From Prevotella sp. UBA2755 (GTDB lineage Bacteria; Bacteroidota; Bacteroidia; Bacteroidales; Bacteroidaceae): a stretch of DNA of 29,743 bases. A program made the position numbers and the translations under genes. The notes under the pieces are model-generated. The model did not search any database. It was given only the letters and a program-made list of their open reading frames with translations, and was not told where the DNA came from. The stretch spans positions 62,648 to 92,390 of the forward strand of contig DEJF01000032.1 in the NCBI GenBank assembly GCA_002353225.1, written 5' to 3'. This document shows, piece by piece, positions 1-7,465 of the stretch (the first letter of the stretch is position 1; the number at the start of each line of letters is the position of its first letter).

Positions 1-2
1 TT

Positions 3-65
3 GTCGGTAACAACGAGGTGGCAACGGTGACAAGGAGAGGTGCTTTCGGTGCAAAACACCCATGA
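3..65 (+). CDS. Possible C-terminal end of an unidentified gene cut by the window edge
   Basis: Frame 3 is open from the first base to a TGA at 63-65 and reads VGNNEVATVTRRGAFGAKHP. It would be the tail of a protein beginning outside the window. I do not recognise the family and cannot exclude that the frame is open by chance. Confidence 0.2.
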   Translation, partial: VGNNEVATVTRRGAFGAKHP

Positions 66-258
66 TTACCCCATTGACAAAACAAGTTGTTTTGTTCCGA
101 TAAAGATTATCTTAATCAATGAAAGGGATGCCTTCTTTGAGAACAAAACAACTTGTTTTGTTCCGAAGCCCATACCTCCTTCATGTGAGGATGCCGCTTT
201 TAATGAAGAATATGTTCGCCAACGTCGTTCTGAAGTTGATGCATTATTCAATGATTAA
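40..258 (+). CDS. Doubtful 72-aa hypothetical ORF containing two palindromic repeats
   Basis: This frame opens with GTG at 40 and ends with TAA at 256-258. No ATG, ribosome site or promoter supports the start. The product has no recognisable domain. Two short palindromic DNA repeats are translated inside it, giving the near-identical peptides DKTSCFVP and NKTTCFVP. The C-terminal part (EEYVRQRRSEVDALFND) looks more protein-like than the rest and could be a gene remnant. The bases from 259 to 457 contain no gene; they hold A/T-rich sequence and the promoter of the next gene. Confidence 0.25.
   Translation: MLSVQNTHDYPIDKTSCFVPIKIILINERDAFFENKTTCFVPKPIPPSCEDAAFNEEYVRQRRSEVDALFND
77..95. repeat. 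Perfect 19-bp palindrome, copy 1
   Basis: ACAAAACAA, a central G, then TTGTTTTGT, followed by TCCG. It is a near copy of the element at 141-163 and resembles the palindrome at 10468-10487, so it looks like a dispersed short repeat. Confidence 0.8.
141..163. repeat. Perfect 23-bp palindrome, copy 2
   Basis: GAACAAAACAA, a central C, then TTGTTTTGTTC. The two arms are exact reverse complements. The core matches the element at 77-95 apart from the central base, and both copies continue with CCG. Confidence 0.8.
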
Positions 259-353
259 ACAATGATGAAGCAACTTGATATTACACTTATTAATCAACTG
301 GCTCCTTATAAAATAGTTCCGTAAACGTTATAGTAGATTTTTTTTGTAATTAC

Positions 354-384
354 TTGTGAGTTAGAAATATTCTTTTTATCTTTG
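354..384 (+). promoter_or_regulatory. Bacteroidetes-type promoter of the exported protein gene at 458
   Basis: TTG at 354-356 and TATCTTTG at 377-384 are separated by 20 bases, which fits the Bacteroidetes primary sigma factor pattern. It predicts a leader of roughly 70 bases before the ATG at 458. Confidence 0.65.
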
Positions 385-457
385 CACTTGCATACCTGTG
401 AAAGGTGTCGCTTGAGAACCGAATACATACTTTATAATATTAACATAACTAAAACAA

Positions 458-2191
458 ATGAACATGAAAAAATTATTTACTCTTTTGACGCTTGCGCTGA
501 TGTCGATTGGGTCGGCGTGGGCAGATGATGTTGTATCGGCAACACAAACCTTTTCGAGTGATAGGGCTACTTGTACGTGGACAAGTTTTAAAGTGTCTGT
601 TGCTAAGGAAAATACTGCAGGTGGTGATGGATTGTATTTTACGGCACCATCAAGCAAAGCCCTTTCTGCAGATGGAAATATTCAGTACGGAAAATGTGCA
701 TGGATTGGTTATGTGGAAGTTCCAAGTGCATCATCCAAAGGTACTATTACGATTATCTCCAGTACAGATGCCAGCGATCGCCTGCTGTATCTGGAGTCTG
801 GCAATACACTCAGTTGCGCAAAGAAAGGGTCATCCGTGGATTTCACCTCTGCTGATGTAGTCTCTTTCGAAGGAGGATATTATATTAAACTAACAAACAA
901 AGACGCAAGCGATTATAAGATTAAATCCATTGCTGTTACCCTTGATGGTAGTGTATATCCAGAGTCTGTAGCAAAAGACCCAGAGTTCTCCCTGACATTT
1001 GAAACCATCTCTACGGCAGGAACCTCACAGATACAGGTTGGTGTAAAAGGTAATCTTGACGGCATCACTTTTGATGGTGCCATTGCATATTCTAAAGAGG
1101 GTATCGTAGAGGTAGATGAAAACGGTGTAATTACACCTCTTGCTGTAGGTACCACAACAATCACTTTCAGTACTGTTGCTGTTGACGGTAAGTATAATGC
1201 AAGTATCAGAAATTCCCTTACTATAACTGTCAAAGAAGCAACGCTCGTTTATGATGCTACTGGACTGACGAACGCAGAGATTGTTCTTAATAGGGCAAAT
1301 GTTGATACGTATGATTATCTTGAGTCCACCGATGGTAGCCATTGGGATGATAAGGGTTGGTCTGATCCTTATAGTGGAAAATTCTTAGATTGGAAATCAG
1401 GAAGAATAATAACTGTAAAGGTGAAGAATGTGTCATCATTTGAACTTTATGTTAGTGGTACTGCTGGAAGAGATTATACTATAAAAGTAGGCGACAATGC
1501 TGAAGAAAGTTATGTTCAGACAGGTGACGGAAAGGGATTCTTTACTTCTGGTATCATTGAGACAGGAACAACAGATGAGGTAACTATTACTCTTGAGGGA
1601 GGTGCAAACTCTCTGTATCCTGTATATCTTAAAGTGAATCCGACAGAGATTCAAGTAGTTCCTGCAGCAGAATACTCTACTTATGTGACGAATGACGCTC
1701 TTGACTTCACTGGTTTGGATGTTGAGGCATACGTCGCAAAGGCTGCAAATACAGAAGGTGTGGTACTTGAGCAAGTAACATCTGTTCCTGCTAATACTCC
1801 ATTGATCCTGAAGGGTATTGCTAATAAATCCTATTTCGTTCCATTTGCTGCCGCTACACATGTTCCAGAATCTCCTTCTGTTAACTTGCTGAAGGCTGGT
1901 GACGGCACAACCACTATCGGTGGAACAAGTAAGTATGACTATGTATTGAAGGATGGTAAGTTCTATCGTGCAAACGAGGGTACAGTGGCTGTAGGTAAGG
2001 CTTATCTGCACCTCGATGCTGCTCCAGAGGCTCATGAGTTGACTCTGATCTTCGGTGACGACGTTACTGGCATCCAGAATGTCAAGGTAGGTACAGAGGA
2101 CAATGTTTACTATGACCTGCAGGGTCGTCGCGTGCTCTATCCTAAGAAGGGCTTGTATATCGTGAACGGTAAAAAGGTGATTCTGAAATAA
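458..2191 (+). CDS. Exported protein with Ig-like (BIG2-type) domain and GLYIVNGKK tail
   Basis: A 577-residue exported protein. Residues 1-22 are a signal peptide (MNMKKLFTLLTLALMSIGSA, cut near WADD). Residues about 24-165 form a beta-rich domain like the first domain of the pectate lyase downstream. Residues about 175-258 look like a bacterial Ig-like domain (pattern ENGVITPLAVGTTTITF). Residues about 400-530 are a beta-rich region common in Prevotella secreted proteins. The last 30 residues contain YYDLQGRRV and GLYIVNGKKVILK, a tail shared with the gene at 2591. The tail may be a sorting or anchoring signal, but that is inference. No catalytic motif is visible, so adhesion or glycan binding is the best guess. 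ATG 464 is an alternative start two codons in. A clear promoter lies upstream. Confidence 0.85.
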   Translation: MNMKKLFTLLTLALMSIGSAWADDVVSATQTFSSDRATCTWTSFKVSVAKENTAGGDGLYFTAPSSKALSADGNIQYGKCAWIGYVEVPSASSKGTITIISSTDASDRLLYLESGNTLSCAKKGSSVDFTSADVVSFEGGYYIKLTNKDASDYKIKSIAVTLDGSVYPESVAKDPEFSLTFETISTAGTSQIQVGVKGNLDGITFDGAIAYSKEGIVEVDENGVITPLAVGTTTITFSTVAVDGKYNASIRNSLTITVKEATLVYDATGLTNAEIVLNRANVDTYDYLESTDGSHWDDKGWSDPYSGKFLDWKSGRIITVKVKNVSSFELYVSGTAGRDYTIKVGDNAEESYVQTGDGKGFFTSGIIETGTTDEVTITLEGGANSLYPVYLKVNPTEIQVVPAAEYSTYVTNDALDFTGLDVEAYVAKAANTEGVVLEQVTSVPANTPLILKGIANKSYFVPFAAATHVPESPSVNLLKAGDGTTTIGGTSKYDYVLKDGKFYRANEGTVAVGKAYLHLDAAPEAHELTLIFGDDVTGIQNVKVGTEDNVYYDLQGRRVLYPKKGLYIVNGKKVILK

Positions 2192-2203
2192 GACCCCTCC
2201 TGA

Positions 2204-2223
2204 CCTCCCCTGTTTAGGGGAGG
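2204..2223. repeat. GC-rich inverted repeat between genes
   Basis: CCTCCCCT, loop GTTT, AGGGGAGG: an 8-bp perfect stem just after the stop at 2191. No run of T follows, so it does not look like a classical terminator. A related element (CCCTCTCC...GGAGAGGG) lies at 29180-29214, suggesting a dispersed repeat family. Confidence 0.7.
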
Positions 2224-2262
2224 GAAGAGGATATTAGTAACAAATTTAAAAGAGATAGAACT

Positions 2263-2433
2263 ATGAAGAAGAAATATATCAATCCCGAGATGGAGATTAT
2301 TAACGTTGAGGCTCCACAGATTATGGCTGGCTCACCAATCCTTGGTTATGGTGAAGGCTTAATCGACACTAAGGACGCACAGAGTCAGGAACTGAGAGAT
2401 TTGGAGGACTTCATCAGTACTTGGGGTCTCTAA
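2263..2433 (+). CDS. Small 56-aa peptide of the Bacteroidales 'MKKxYxxPxxxxxxxxxxxxxLAGS' type
   Basis: ATG at 2263 to TAA at 2431-2433 encodes 56 residues beginning MKKKYINPEMEIINVEAPQI, followed by MAGSP, and ending DFISTWGL. The basic start, the PEMEII stretch and the (L/M)AGS motif near residue 22 match a class of short proteins I recall as widespread in Bacteroides and Prevotella, of unknown function. The leader-like front and variable acidic tail resemble a peptide precursor, but no modification or export enzyme is adjacent. The gene lies 71 bases after the Ig-domain gene, probably in the same transcript, and is followed directly by a strong terminator, which supports it being real. Confidence 0.7.
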   Translation: MKKKYINPEMEIINVEAPQIMAGSPILGYGEGLIDTKDAQSQELRDLEDFISTWGL

Positions 2434-2450
2434 TCAAGAATAAACGTAGA

Positions 2451-2489
2451 ATACCACTGCCCTGTCAAAAAAGGGTGGTGGTATTTTTT
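2451..2489 (+). terminator. Intrinsic terminator after the 56-aa peptide gene
   Basis: ATACCACTGCCCT pairs with AGGGTGGTGGTAT across a GTCAAAAA loop. All 13 positions pair if two G-T wobbles are allowed. The stem is followed by TTTTTTG. Confidence 0.85.
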
Positions 2490-2525
2490 GTCTGAAAACG
2501 TTTACGGTGGAAATAACGGAAAAGT

Positions 2526-2559
2526 TGCAAAGGGTATGGCTTATTTTTCGTACTTTTGC
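2526..2559 (+). promoter_or_regulatory. Promoter of the 115-aa protein / pectate lyase unit
   Basis: TACTTTTG at 2552-2559 is a good -7 box. A TTG at 2526-2528 lies 23 bases before it, slightly long for the -33 element. The start codon follows at 2591. Confidence 0.6.
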
Positions 2560-2590
2560 AGCACAATAATATATTAATGACTAAAAGCAA

Positions 2591-2938
2591 ATGAAGAAAC
2601 TTTTACTTTTGTGCGGTATGTTCCTGCTGTCGATGACAGCGATGGCAGAGGGAACAGAACCAGAGAAGGTTGACGTGAAGGAACTTGCGAAGATTACCTT
2701 CGAGGGTGACAACGTCATTTTGCATTTCAAGGACGGCTCAAAGGCTGACTTGGAGAAAGACCTGGAGACTGTCGTTATCGATTTCTCTTCAGTGACCAGT
2801 ATTGAGACTGTACGTCAGGTGGAGTCCATGAAGAACATGGGTGTGTACAACCTGCAAGGTCAATATGTGGGAAAAGGTGTAGAGGGACTGAGGAAAGGTC
2901 TCTACATCGTGAATGGCAAGAAAGTGATTATCAAGTAA
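2591..2938 (+). CDS. Small exported protein with GLYIVNGKKVIIK tail
   Basis: A 115-residue protein. Residues 1-20 are a signal peptide (MKKLLLLCGMFLLSMTAMAE). Residues about 25-70 are charged and beta-prone (FEGDNVILHFKDGSKADLEK). The end reads YNLQGQYVGKGVEGLRKGLY and then IVNGKKVIIK, closely matching the tail of the 577-aa protein at 458. Its own promoter lies upstream, and the pectate lyase starts 18 bases after its stop, so the two are probably one transcript. The function is unknown. It looks like a minimal tail-bearing exported protein that might assist or accompany the lyase. Confidence 0.8.
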   Translation: MKKLLLLCGMFLLSMTAMAEGTEPEKVDVKELAKITFEGDNVILHFKDGSKADLEKDLETVVIDFSSVTSIETVRQVESMKNMGVYNLQGQYVGKGVEGLRKGLYIVNGKKVIIK

Positions 2939-2956
2939 AGCAAGGAGGAACAGACT

Positions 2957-5806
2957 ATGAGAAGACTAACATCTATAATGACCCTGCTCGTCCTGATGCT
3001 TGGACTGGGTATGAACGTGAAGGCTCAGACTTGGGACTTCACCACGACTCCTGATGCGGATGTCACTCTGCTGAAGGCTGCTACTACGGAGTGGACTTAT
3101 ACAGAGACGAGCGACCGCTATGAGAGCAAGAAGGCTATCAGTGGCGCTATCACGGCTGGTGGTAAGGAACTCACCATGACCAAGGGACTGACCGTTGATG
3201 CCGCTGAGAAGAAAATCCGTATCGACGTGAATAACCGTTTGCAGTTGGCTGGTAAGAATATCCCCCTGACAACTCCTGCGCTGAAGAAGGGACAGGTGGT
3301 GAAGATCGTCTTTGCCTCTACAGGTGCTACAGTCGTTACTTTCGACAGCAACACGAACCTGTCAGGCACCTCTGGCTTTACTGCCGCCGACAAGGGGACT
3401 ACCCAGACGGGTACTGGTACGGTGACTGCCGATGGCGCTGTCAGTTTCAAGTGCAGTGGCGGCTCAGTCAATGTGTACAGCATTGAGGTGACCGGCGAAG
3501 GCGGCACTGGTGAAGGTGGCGAAGAGGGTGGCGATGACACTCCCACAGCCAGCGACTTCTCTGTCAGCAAAGATCTGACAAAGAACCAAGTGGTGCTGAC
3601 CCTGAAGGACAACAGTCTGAAGTATTACAATACCACATCTGTCGATGAGATCGCTTTCGACAATGCGAATGTCACCGTGAAGCAGGCTGCTGGTGAATAT
3701 ACCTTTGAGGACCAGGTGGCAGGTATTGCTTTCACTAAGGCTCCTGAGGGTAAAGAAGGCACCTATGACAACGAGAAAGGACAGGTGAAGATCCTGGAGG
3801 CTCGTGGCTGGCTGGAGTCTGCCTTTGTGAAATTCGAGAAACTGGAGGGTGCCAAGACCTATCATATATATATAAAAGGTGGAAACTTCAGTGATTATAC
3901 TAAGATTGACGACCAACTGGTACGTGAGTATAAGGACTATGGACGTGCGGACATCGTTGGTCTGAAGGCTGGCAGCGACTATGCTGTCAAGATCGTCCCT
4001 GTAGACGAGAGCAAGCAGGAAATGGCTGATGCCGCCAATGAGGCTGCCGGGCTGCTGGTGAAGAACTACAGCCGTGAGGGCTTCGCCTTCATGAACAACT
4101 ATGCTCCCGGTGCCTATAATAATGACGGTACACTGAAGAAGGATGCCAAAGTATTCTATGTGACCAAGAATACGGCAAAGACCATCAAGACGACTGTTGT
4201 TACCAGCAGCAAGGGTGCTACTACAGAGTGTGTAGGTTTCCAGGCAATTATTGATGCCTACCAAAAGGGACTGGACACCACTCCTATCGCCTTCCGTTTC
4301 ATCGGACTGGTGACCAAGGATGATCTGGACGGTTTCAGCAGTTCTGAGGAGGGTATCCAAATCAAAGGTAAGAACGCAGACAGCGAGTTGAATATCACCA
4401 TTGAGGGAATCGGTGATGACGCTACCCTCTATGGATTCGGATTCCTGGTACGTAACGCCAAGGGCGTGGAGTTCCGTAATATCGGTATCATGCGCTGCAT
4501 GGACGATGGTATCTCGCTCGATACTGACAACTCCAATATCTGGATTCACCATACGGATGTGTTCTATGGTAAGCACGGTTCTGGCGACCATGCCAAGGGT
4601 GACGGTGCTACCGACGTGAAGAGCAACTCTAAGTATGTGACGGTATCATATAACCGCTACTGGGATACTGGTAAGACGAATATGTTCGGAATGAAGGACG
4701 AGTCAGGTCCTAACTATATCAGTTACGACCACAACTGGTTCGACCACTCTGACTCTCGTCATCCTCGTGTTCGTACTATGACGGTTCACGTCTGGAACAA
4801 CTACTTCGACAATGTCGCTAAGTATGGCGTGGGTGCAACTTCTGGTGCCAGTGTCTTCGTGGAGAACAACTACTTCCTGAAGACGAAGAAGCCCATCCTC
4901 TCTTCTAAGCAGGGTACTGACGCACAGGGCTCTGGTACGTTCTCTGGTGAGAATGGCGGTATGATCAAGGCTTACGGTAACTATTTCGACAGGACAGCCG
5001 CTAAGTTCAAATACTATACACAGAAGAATGCTCCTTCGGAGGGCTATGATGCTTATGAGACTGCTACCCGTGACGAGAAGGTACCCGCTACCGAGGTTAC
5101 CAAACTGGGTGGTACCAGTTATAATAACTTCGATACGGATGCTTCGCTGATGTACACCTATGAGGCTGTGGCTGCTGAGGATGTTCCTGCCCTCGTGACT
5201 GGTTACTATGGCGCCGGTCGTCTGAATCATGGTGACTTCACCTATACCTTCACTGATAACGTAGGTGATGACAATGGTGACTCAGAATATGACGCGACCC
5301 TCGGTGGTCTGCTCGACAACTATAAGTCGGCTCTCATCGGTATCTTCGGTGACGAGAATGCTTCCAGCGGTGAGCAGGGAACTGAAGGTGGTGATGATAA
5401 TCAGGGTGACGATACTGGAGGTGAGACACCTGCTGGCACTATCGTGGCTACATTTAATGCCGAGCCTTCTAACAGTATGTTTACGGTAGGTGGAGATTAT
5501 GGTGACGGTAGGATTACCTATGATGGTACCTCTCTGAAGAAAGGTGTGAAACTCAACAGTAAAGGATCAATCACCTTTACTCCGGCAAAGGACTACAATA
5601 TGACCATTGTCTTGGCTACTGCCAAAGCGGGTCGTGACGTGAAGATTAATGGTGAGGTCACAACAGTCAGTGGTACAGAGAATACCGCTGGTGCATACTA
5701 TGAGTTGCAGCCCATCGCTATTAAGGGCGGTACACAGTATGTACTTACCAAAGGTACTGAAGAGAGTATCGTGATGGTTATAAAGTTGGAACCAATAGAA
5801 GAATAA
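2957..5806 (+). CDS. Multidomain exported pectate lyase, polysaccharide lyase family 1
   Basis: This 949-residue exported enzyme is predicted to cleave pectate (polygalacturonate) by beta-elimination. Residues 1-23 are a signal peptide ending VKAQ. Residues about 25-180 form a beta-sandwich domain resembling the one in the protein at 458. An acidic glycine-rich linker (about 181-199) follows, then a fibronectin-III-like segment (about 270-350). The right-handed beta-helix spans about 425-755. Lyase motifs include NIWIHHTDVF (527-536), DGATDVKSNSKYVTVSYN (549-566) and HPRVR (602-606), whose Arg fits the catalytic base of PL1. A second acidic linker (about 803-826) leads to another beta-sandwich (about 828-949), a likely carbohydrate-binding module. 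Unlike its two neighbours it lacks the GLYIVNGKK tail. No SusC/SusD genes accompany it. Confidence 0.92.
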   Translation: MRRLTSIMTLLVLMLGLGMNVKAQTWDFTTTPDADVTLLKAATTEWTYTETSDRYESKKAISGAITAGGKELTMTKGLTVDAAEKKIRIDVNNRLQLAGKNIPLTTPALKKGQVVKIVFASTGATVVTFDSNTNLSGTSGFTAADKGTTQTGTGTVTADGAVSFKCSGGSVNVYSIEVTGEGGTGEGGEEGGDDTPTASDFSVSKDLTKNQVVLTLKDNSLKYYNTTSVDEIAFDNANVTVKQAAGEYTFEDQVAGIAFTKAPEGKEGTYDNEKGQVKILEARGWLESAFVKFEKLEGAKTYHIYIKGGNFSDYTKIDDQLVREYKDYGRADIVGLKAGSDYAVKIVPVDESKQEMADAANEAAGLLVKNYSREGFAFMNNYAPGAYNNDGTLKKDAKVFYVTKNTAKTIKTTVVTSSKGATTECVGFQAIIDAYQKGLDTTPIAFRFIGLVTKDDLDGFSSSEEGIQIKGKNADSELNITIEGIGDDATLYGFGFLVRNAKGVEFRNIGIMRCMDDGISLDTDNSNIWIHHTDVFYGKHGSGDHAKGDGATDVKSNSKYVTVSYNRYWDTGKTNMFGMKDESGPNYISYDHNWFDHSDSRHPRVRTMTVHVWNNYFDNVAKYGVGATSGASVFVENNYFLKTKKPILSSKQGTDAQGSGTFSGENGGMIKAYGNYFDRTAAKFKYYTQKNAPSEGYDAYETATRDEKVPATEVTKLGGTSYNNFDTDASLMYTYEAVAAEDVPALVTGYYGAGRLNHGDFTYTFTDNVGDDNGDSEYDATLGGLLDNYKSALIGIFGDENASSGEQGTEGGDDNQGDDTGGETPAGTIVATFNAEPSNSMFTVGGDYGDGRITYDGTSLKKGVKLNSKGSITFTPAKDYNMTIVLATAKAGRDVKINGEVTTVSGTENTAGAYYELQPIAIKGGTQYVLTKGTEESIVMVIKLEPIEE

Positions 5807-5854
5807 TATTTTAGGATATATAAAACACTGAAAAACAACAACTACTAATTCGAA

Positions 5855-5889
5855 TCAAGAGGAGCCGTGCGTGATGCATGGCTCCTTGA
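5855..5889 (+). terminator. Hairpin between pectate lyase and trmO, possible weak terminator
   Basis: TCAAGAGGAGCCGTGC pairs with GCATGGCTCCTTGA, allowing one bulged A and one G-T wobble. Only CTTTAAAAAG follows, so termination would be inefficient. It may instead be a processing or stabilising hairpin. Confidence 0.4.
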
Positions 5890-5910
5890 CTTTAAAAAGA
5901 AAAGACAAAT

Positions 5911-6576
5911 ATGAAGATAGAACCCATAGCATACTTCCACTCGCCCTTCACGTCGAAATTCGGTGTGCCACGGCAGAGTGGCATCGTAGAAGAACTGAAA
6001 GGAACAGTCGTGTTCACGAAGGAGTATAGTCATGCAGAGGCATTACGTGGCTTGGAAACCTACGACTATCTGTGGCTGATATGGGGCTTCTCGGAGAATG
6101 TGGACGCGGAGAAGCATGCGACAGTACGCCCCCCGCTGCTGGGTGGCAACGAGCGTATCGGGGTATGGGCGACACGCTCTCCTTTCCGTCCCAATAATCT
6201 TGGGCTCTCCTCTGTCCGAATCCTTGCCATTCATCCGGAGGTTCCCAGTATTGAGGTGGCAGGTGCTGACTTGATGGACGGAACACCGATCTACGATGTG
6301 AAGCCATACTTGCCCTATGTCGACAGCCACCCAGAGGCACGTGGCGGTTTTACGGACGACCATCAATGGCAGTATCTGCAGGTGGAAATCCCTGAGATAT
6401 TGCGTCCACACTATACGGCAGAGCAATGGAAGGTGATAGAAAAGATACTGTCATTAGACCCTCGTCCGCATTACCATGACGACCCGGCGAGGGAGTATGT
6501 GATGCCTTTTGAAGGCAAGGAAATCCATTTTGTCGTCGCTCATGGAGTCTTGACGATAGATAAAATTTTACAGTGA
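5911..6576 (+). CDS. trmO: tRNA (N6-threonylcarbamoyladenosine37-N6)-methyltransferase TrmO
   Basis: A 221-residue member of the TsaA/UPF0066 family. Known members use S-adenosylmethionine to methylate t6A37 to m6t6A37 in the anticodon loop of tRNA-Thr. The N-terminal beta-barrel (about 1-150) carries the family hallmarks: the FTSKFGVPRQSG start, LETYDYLWLIWGF, GVWATRSPFRPNNLGLSSV and the PYLPYVD segment. The C-terminal part ends in a small domain containing RPHYHDDPAREYVMPFEG. The start is the only ATG before the conserved N-terminus. It stands between the lyase and a kinase-like gene that has its own promoter. No TAnnTTTG box was found directly upstream, so it may depend on read-through past the hairpin at 5855. 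Confidence 0.92.
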   Translation: MKIEPIAYFHSPFTSKFGVPRQSGIVEELKGTVVFTKEYSHAEALRGLETYDYLWLIWGFSENVDAEKHATVRPPLLGGNERIGVWATRSPFRPNNLGLSSVRILAIHPEVPSIEVAGADLMDGTPIYDVKPYLPYVDSHPEARGGFTDDHQWQYLQVEIPEILRPHYTAEQWKVIEKILSLDPRPHYHDDPAREYVMPFEGKEIHFVVAHGVLTIDKILQ

Positions 6577-6600
6577 TTTCACTGAAAACTAAAGAAAAAT

Positions 6601-6631
6601 TTGGATTGTTGTAGAAATATCCATATATTTG
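6601..6631 (+). promoter_or_regulatory. Promoter of the kinase-like gene
   Basis: TTG at 6601-6603 and TATATTTG at 6624-6631 are separated by 20 bases. The -7 box overlaps the only upstream in-frame start candidate (TTG at 6629), which therefore cannot be the real start. The ATG at 6668 fits. Confidence 0.7.
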
Positions 6632-6667
6632 CAAACGTTAACATCAAGGATAAGAATAAACAATACG

Positions 6668-7465
6668 ATGTGGATTATTTGGCTGATAATATCAATACTA
6701 ATAGTTCTGCTGGCTGGTAGTCTGTGGTATGTCTGCGTCTTGAGAAAGAAGATATGTGATATGCGTAAGACGCAACGCATGAGACAGGTGTTCCTTTCAA
6801 ATATGAATCAGGAGATTCAAGTGCCTTTGAAGACGATAAAGGGGTTGTCGGAGATGTTGTCGAAAGACAATTTATATCTCTCAAAGAACGAGAAGCGTAA
6901 TATCTCCGATCAGATGAACTATAATGCTGACTTGATAAATGCTTTACTTGATGAGGCATTGATGTTCACTGAGAGTGCTGCGGATGGACAGCAGTTACAT
7001 ATAGAGTCGTTCAGTCCGAATGCGCTTTGTCGCCGTTGTCTGGAGGCTAATATGTATAGTATCTACCATCGTCATGCGGTGAAACTGAATTTCAAGCGTG
7101 AGTTGCATGACGAGTTCTTTGTGAGAAACGACCGCCACTTGGTGGAGTTGATCCTCAATAAACTGATCCTGAATGCCTGTCGCTTTACGGAAGTGGGAGA
7201 GGTGCTGGTTGGTTGTAATACCAGTGAGAACACGGATTGTCTGACTATCTTCGTGGAGGATACGGGAGTCGGAGTCCCTGAGAGCCGTCTTCAGAAACTG
7301 TTTACTTGGTTTGAGGCGCCAGAGGATATGGCTGATGAGGTGGAACTCGACCTAAGTATCTGCTATCGGGTGGCTCAGAAGATGGGAGGCAGGCTCTATA
7401 TGGACCAGAACTATCACCGCAAGGGTACCCGCTTCGTGTTTATCCTTCCCTTGCGAAAGGATTAG
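6668..7465 (+). CDS. Membrane-anchored histidine-kinase-like protein lacking the phospho-acceptor His
   Basis: The 265-residue protein has one N-terminal membrane segment (residues 2-24) and then the HisKA plus HATPase_c layout of sensor kinases. At the H-box, usual pattern MSHEIRTPL, it reads MNQEIQVPL, so Gln48 replaces the phosphorylated His. The N-box (ILNKLILNACRF, 162-173) and the G1 box (VEDTGVGVP, 196-204) are well kept, so nucleotide binding is plausible. The G2 box, usually GLGLSI, is VELDLSI. There is no periplasmic sensor domain and no response regulator next to it. It may be a non-catalytic partner or regulator of another kinase, or decaying. ATG 6668 is chosen because the promoter overlaps the earlier TTG. 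Its stop overlaps the stop of the convergent symporter gene by four bases. Confidence 0.85.
   Translation: MWIIWLIISILIVLLAGSLWYVCVLRKKICDMRKTQRMRQVFLSNMNQEIQVPLKTIKGLSEMLSKDNLYLSKNEKRNISDQMNYNADLINALLDEALMFTESAADGQQLHIESFSPNALCRRCLEANMYSIYHRHAVKLNFKRELHDEFFVRNDRHLVELILNKLILNACRFTEVGEVLVGCNTSENTDCLTIFVEDTGVGVPESRLQKLFTWFEAPEDMADEVELDLSICYRVAQKMGGRLYMDQNYHRKGTRFVFILPLRKD

Noticed and set aside
3464..4591. Long open frame on the minus strand across the pectate lyase gene
   Set aside because: It lies wholly antisense to a gene with recognised catalytic motifs, has no promoter, and its translation shows no domain; it is a by-product of codon use.
2957..5806. Polysaccharide utilisation locus around the pectate lyase
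   Set aside because: No SusC-, SusD- or sensor-regulator genes flank it in the window, and the next gene is trmO.
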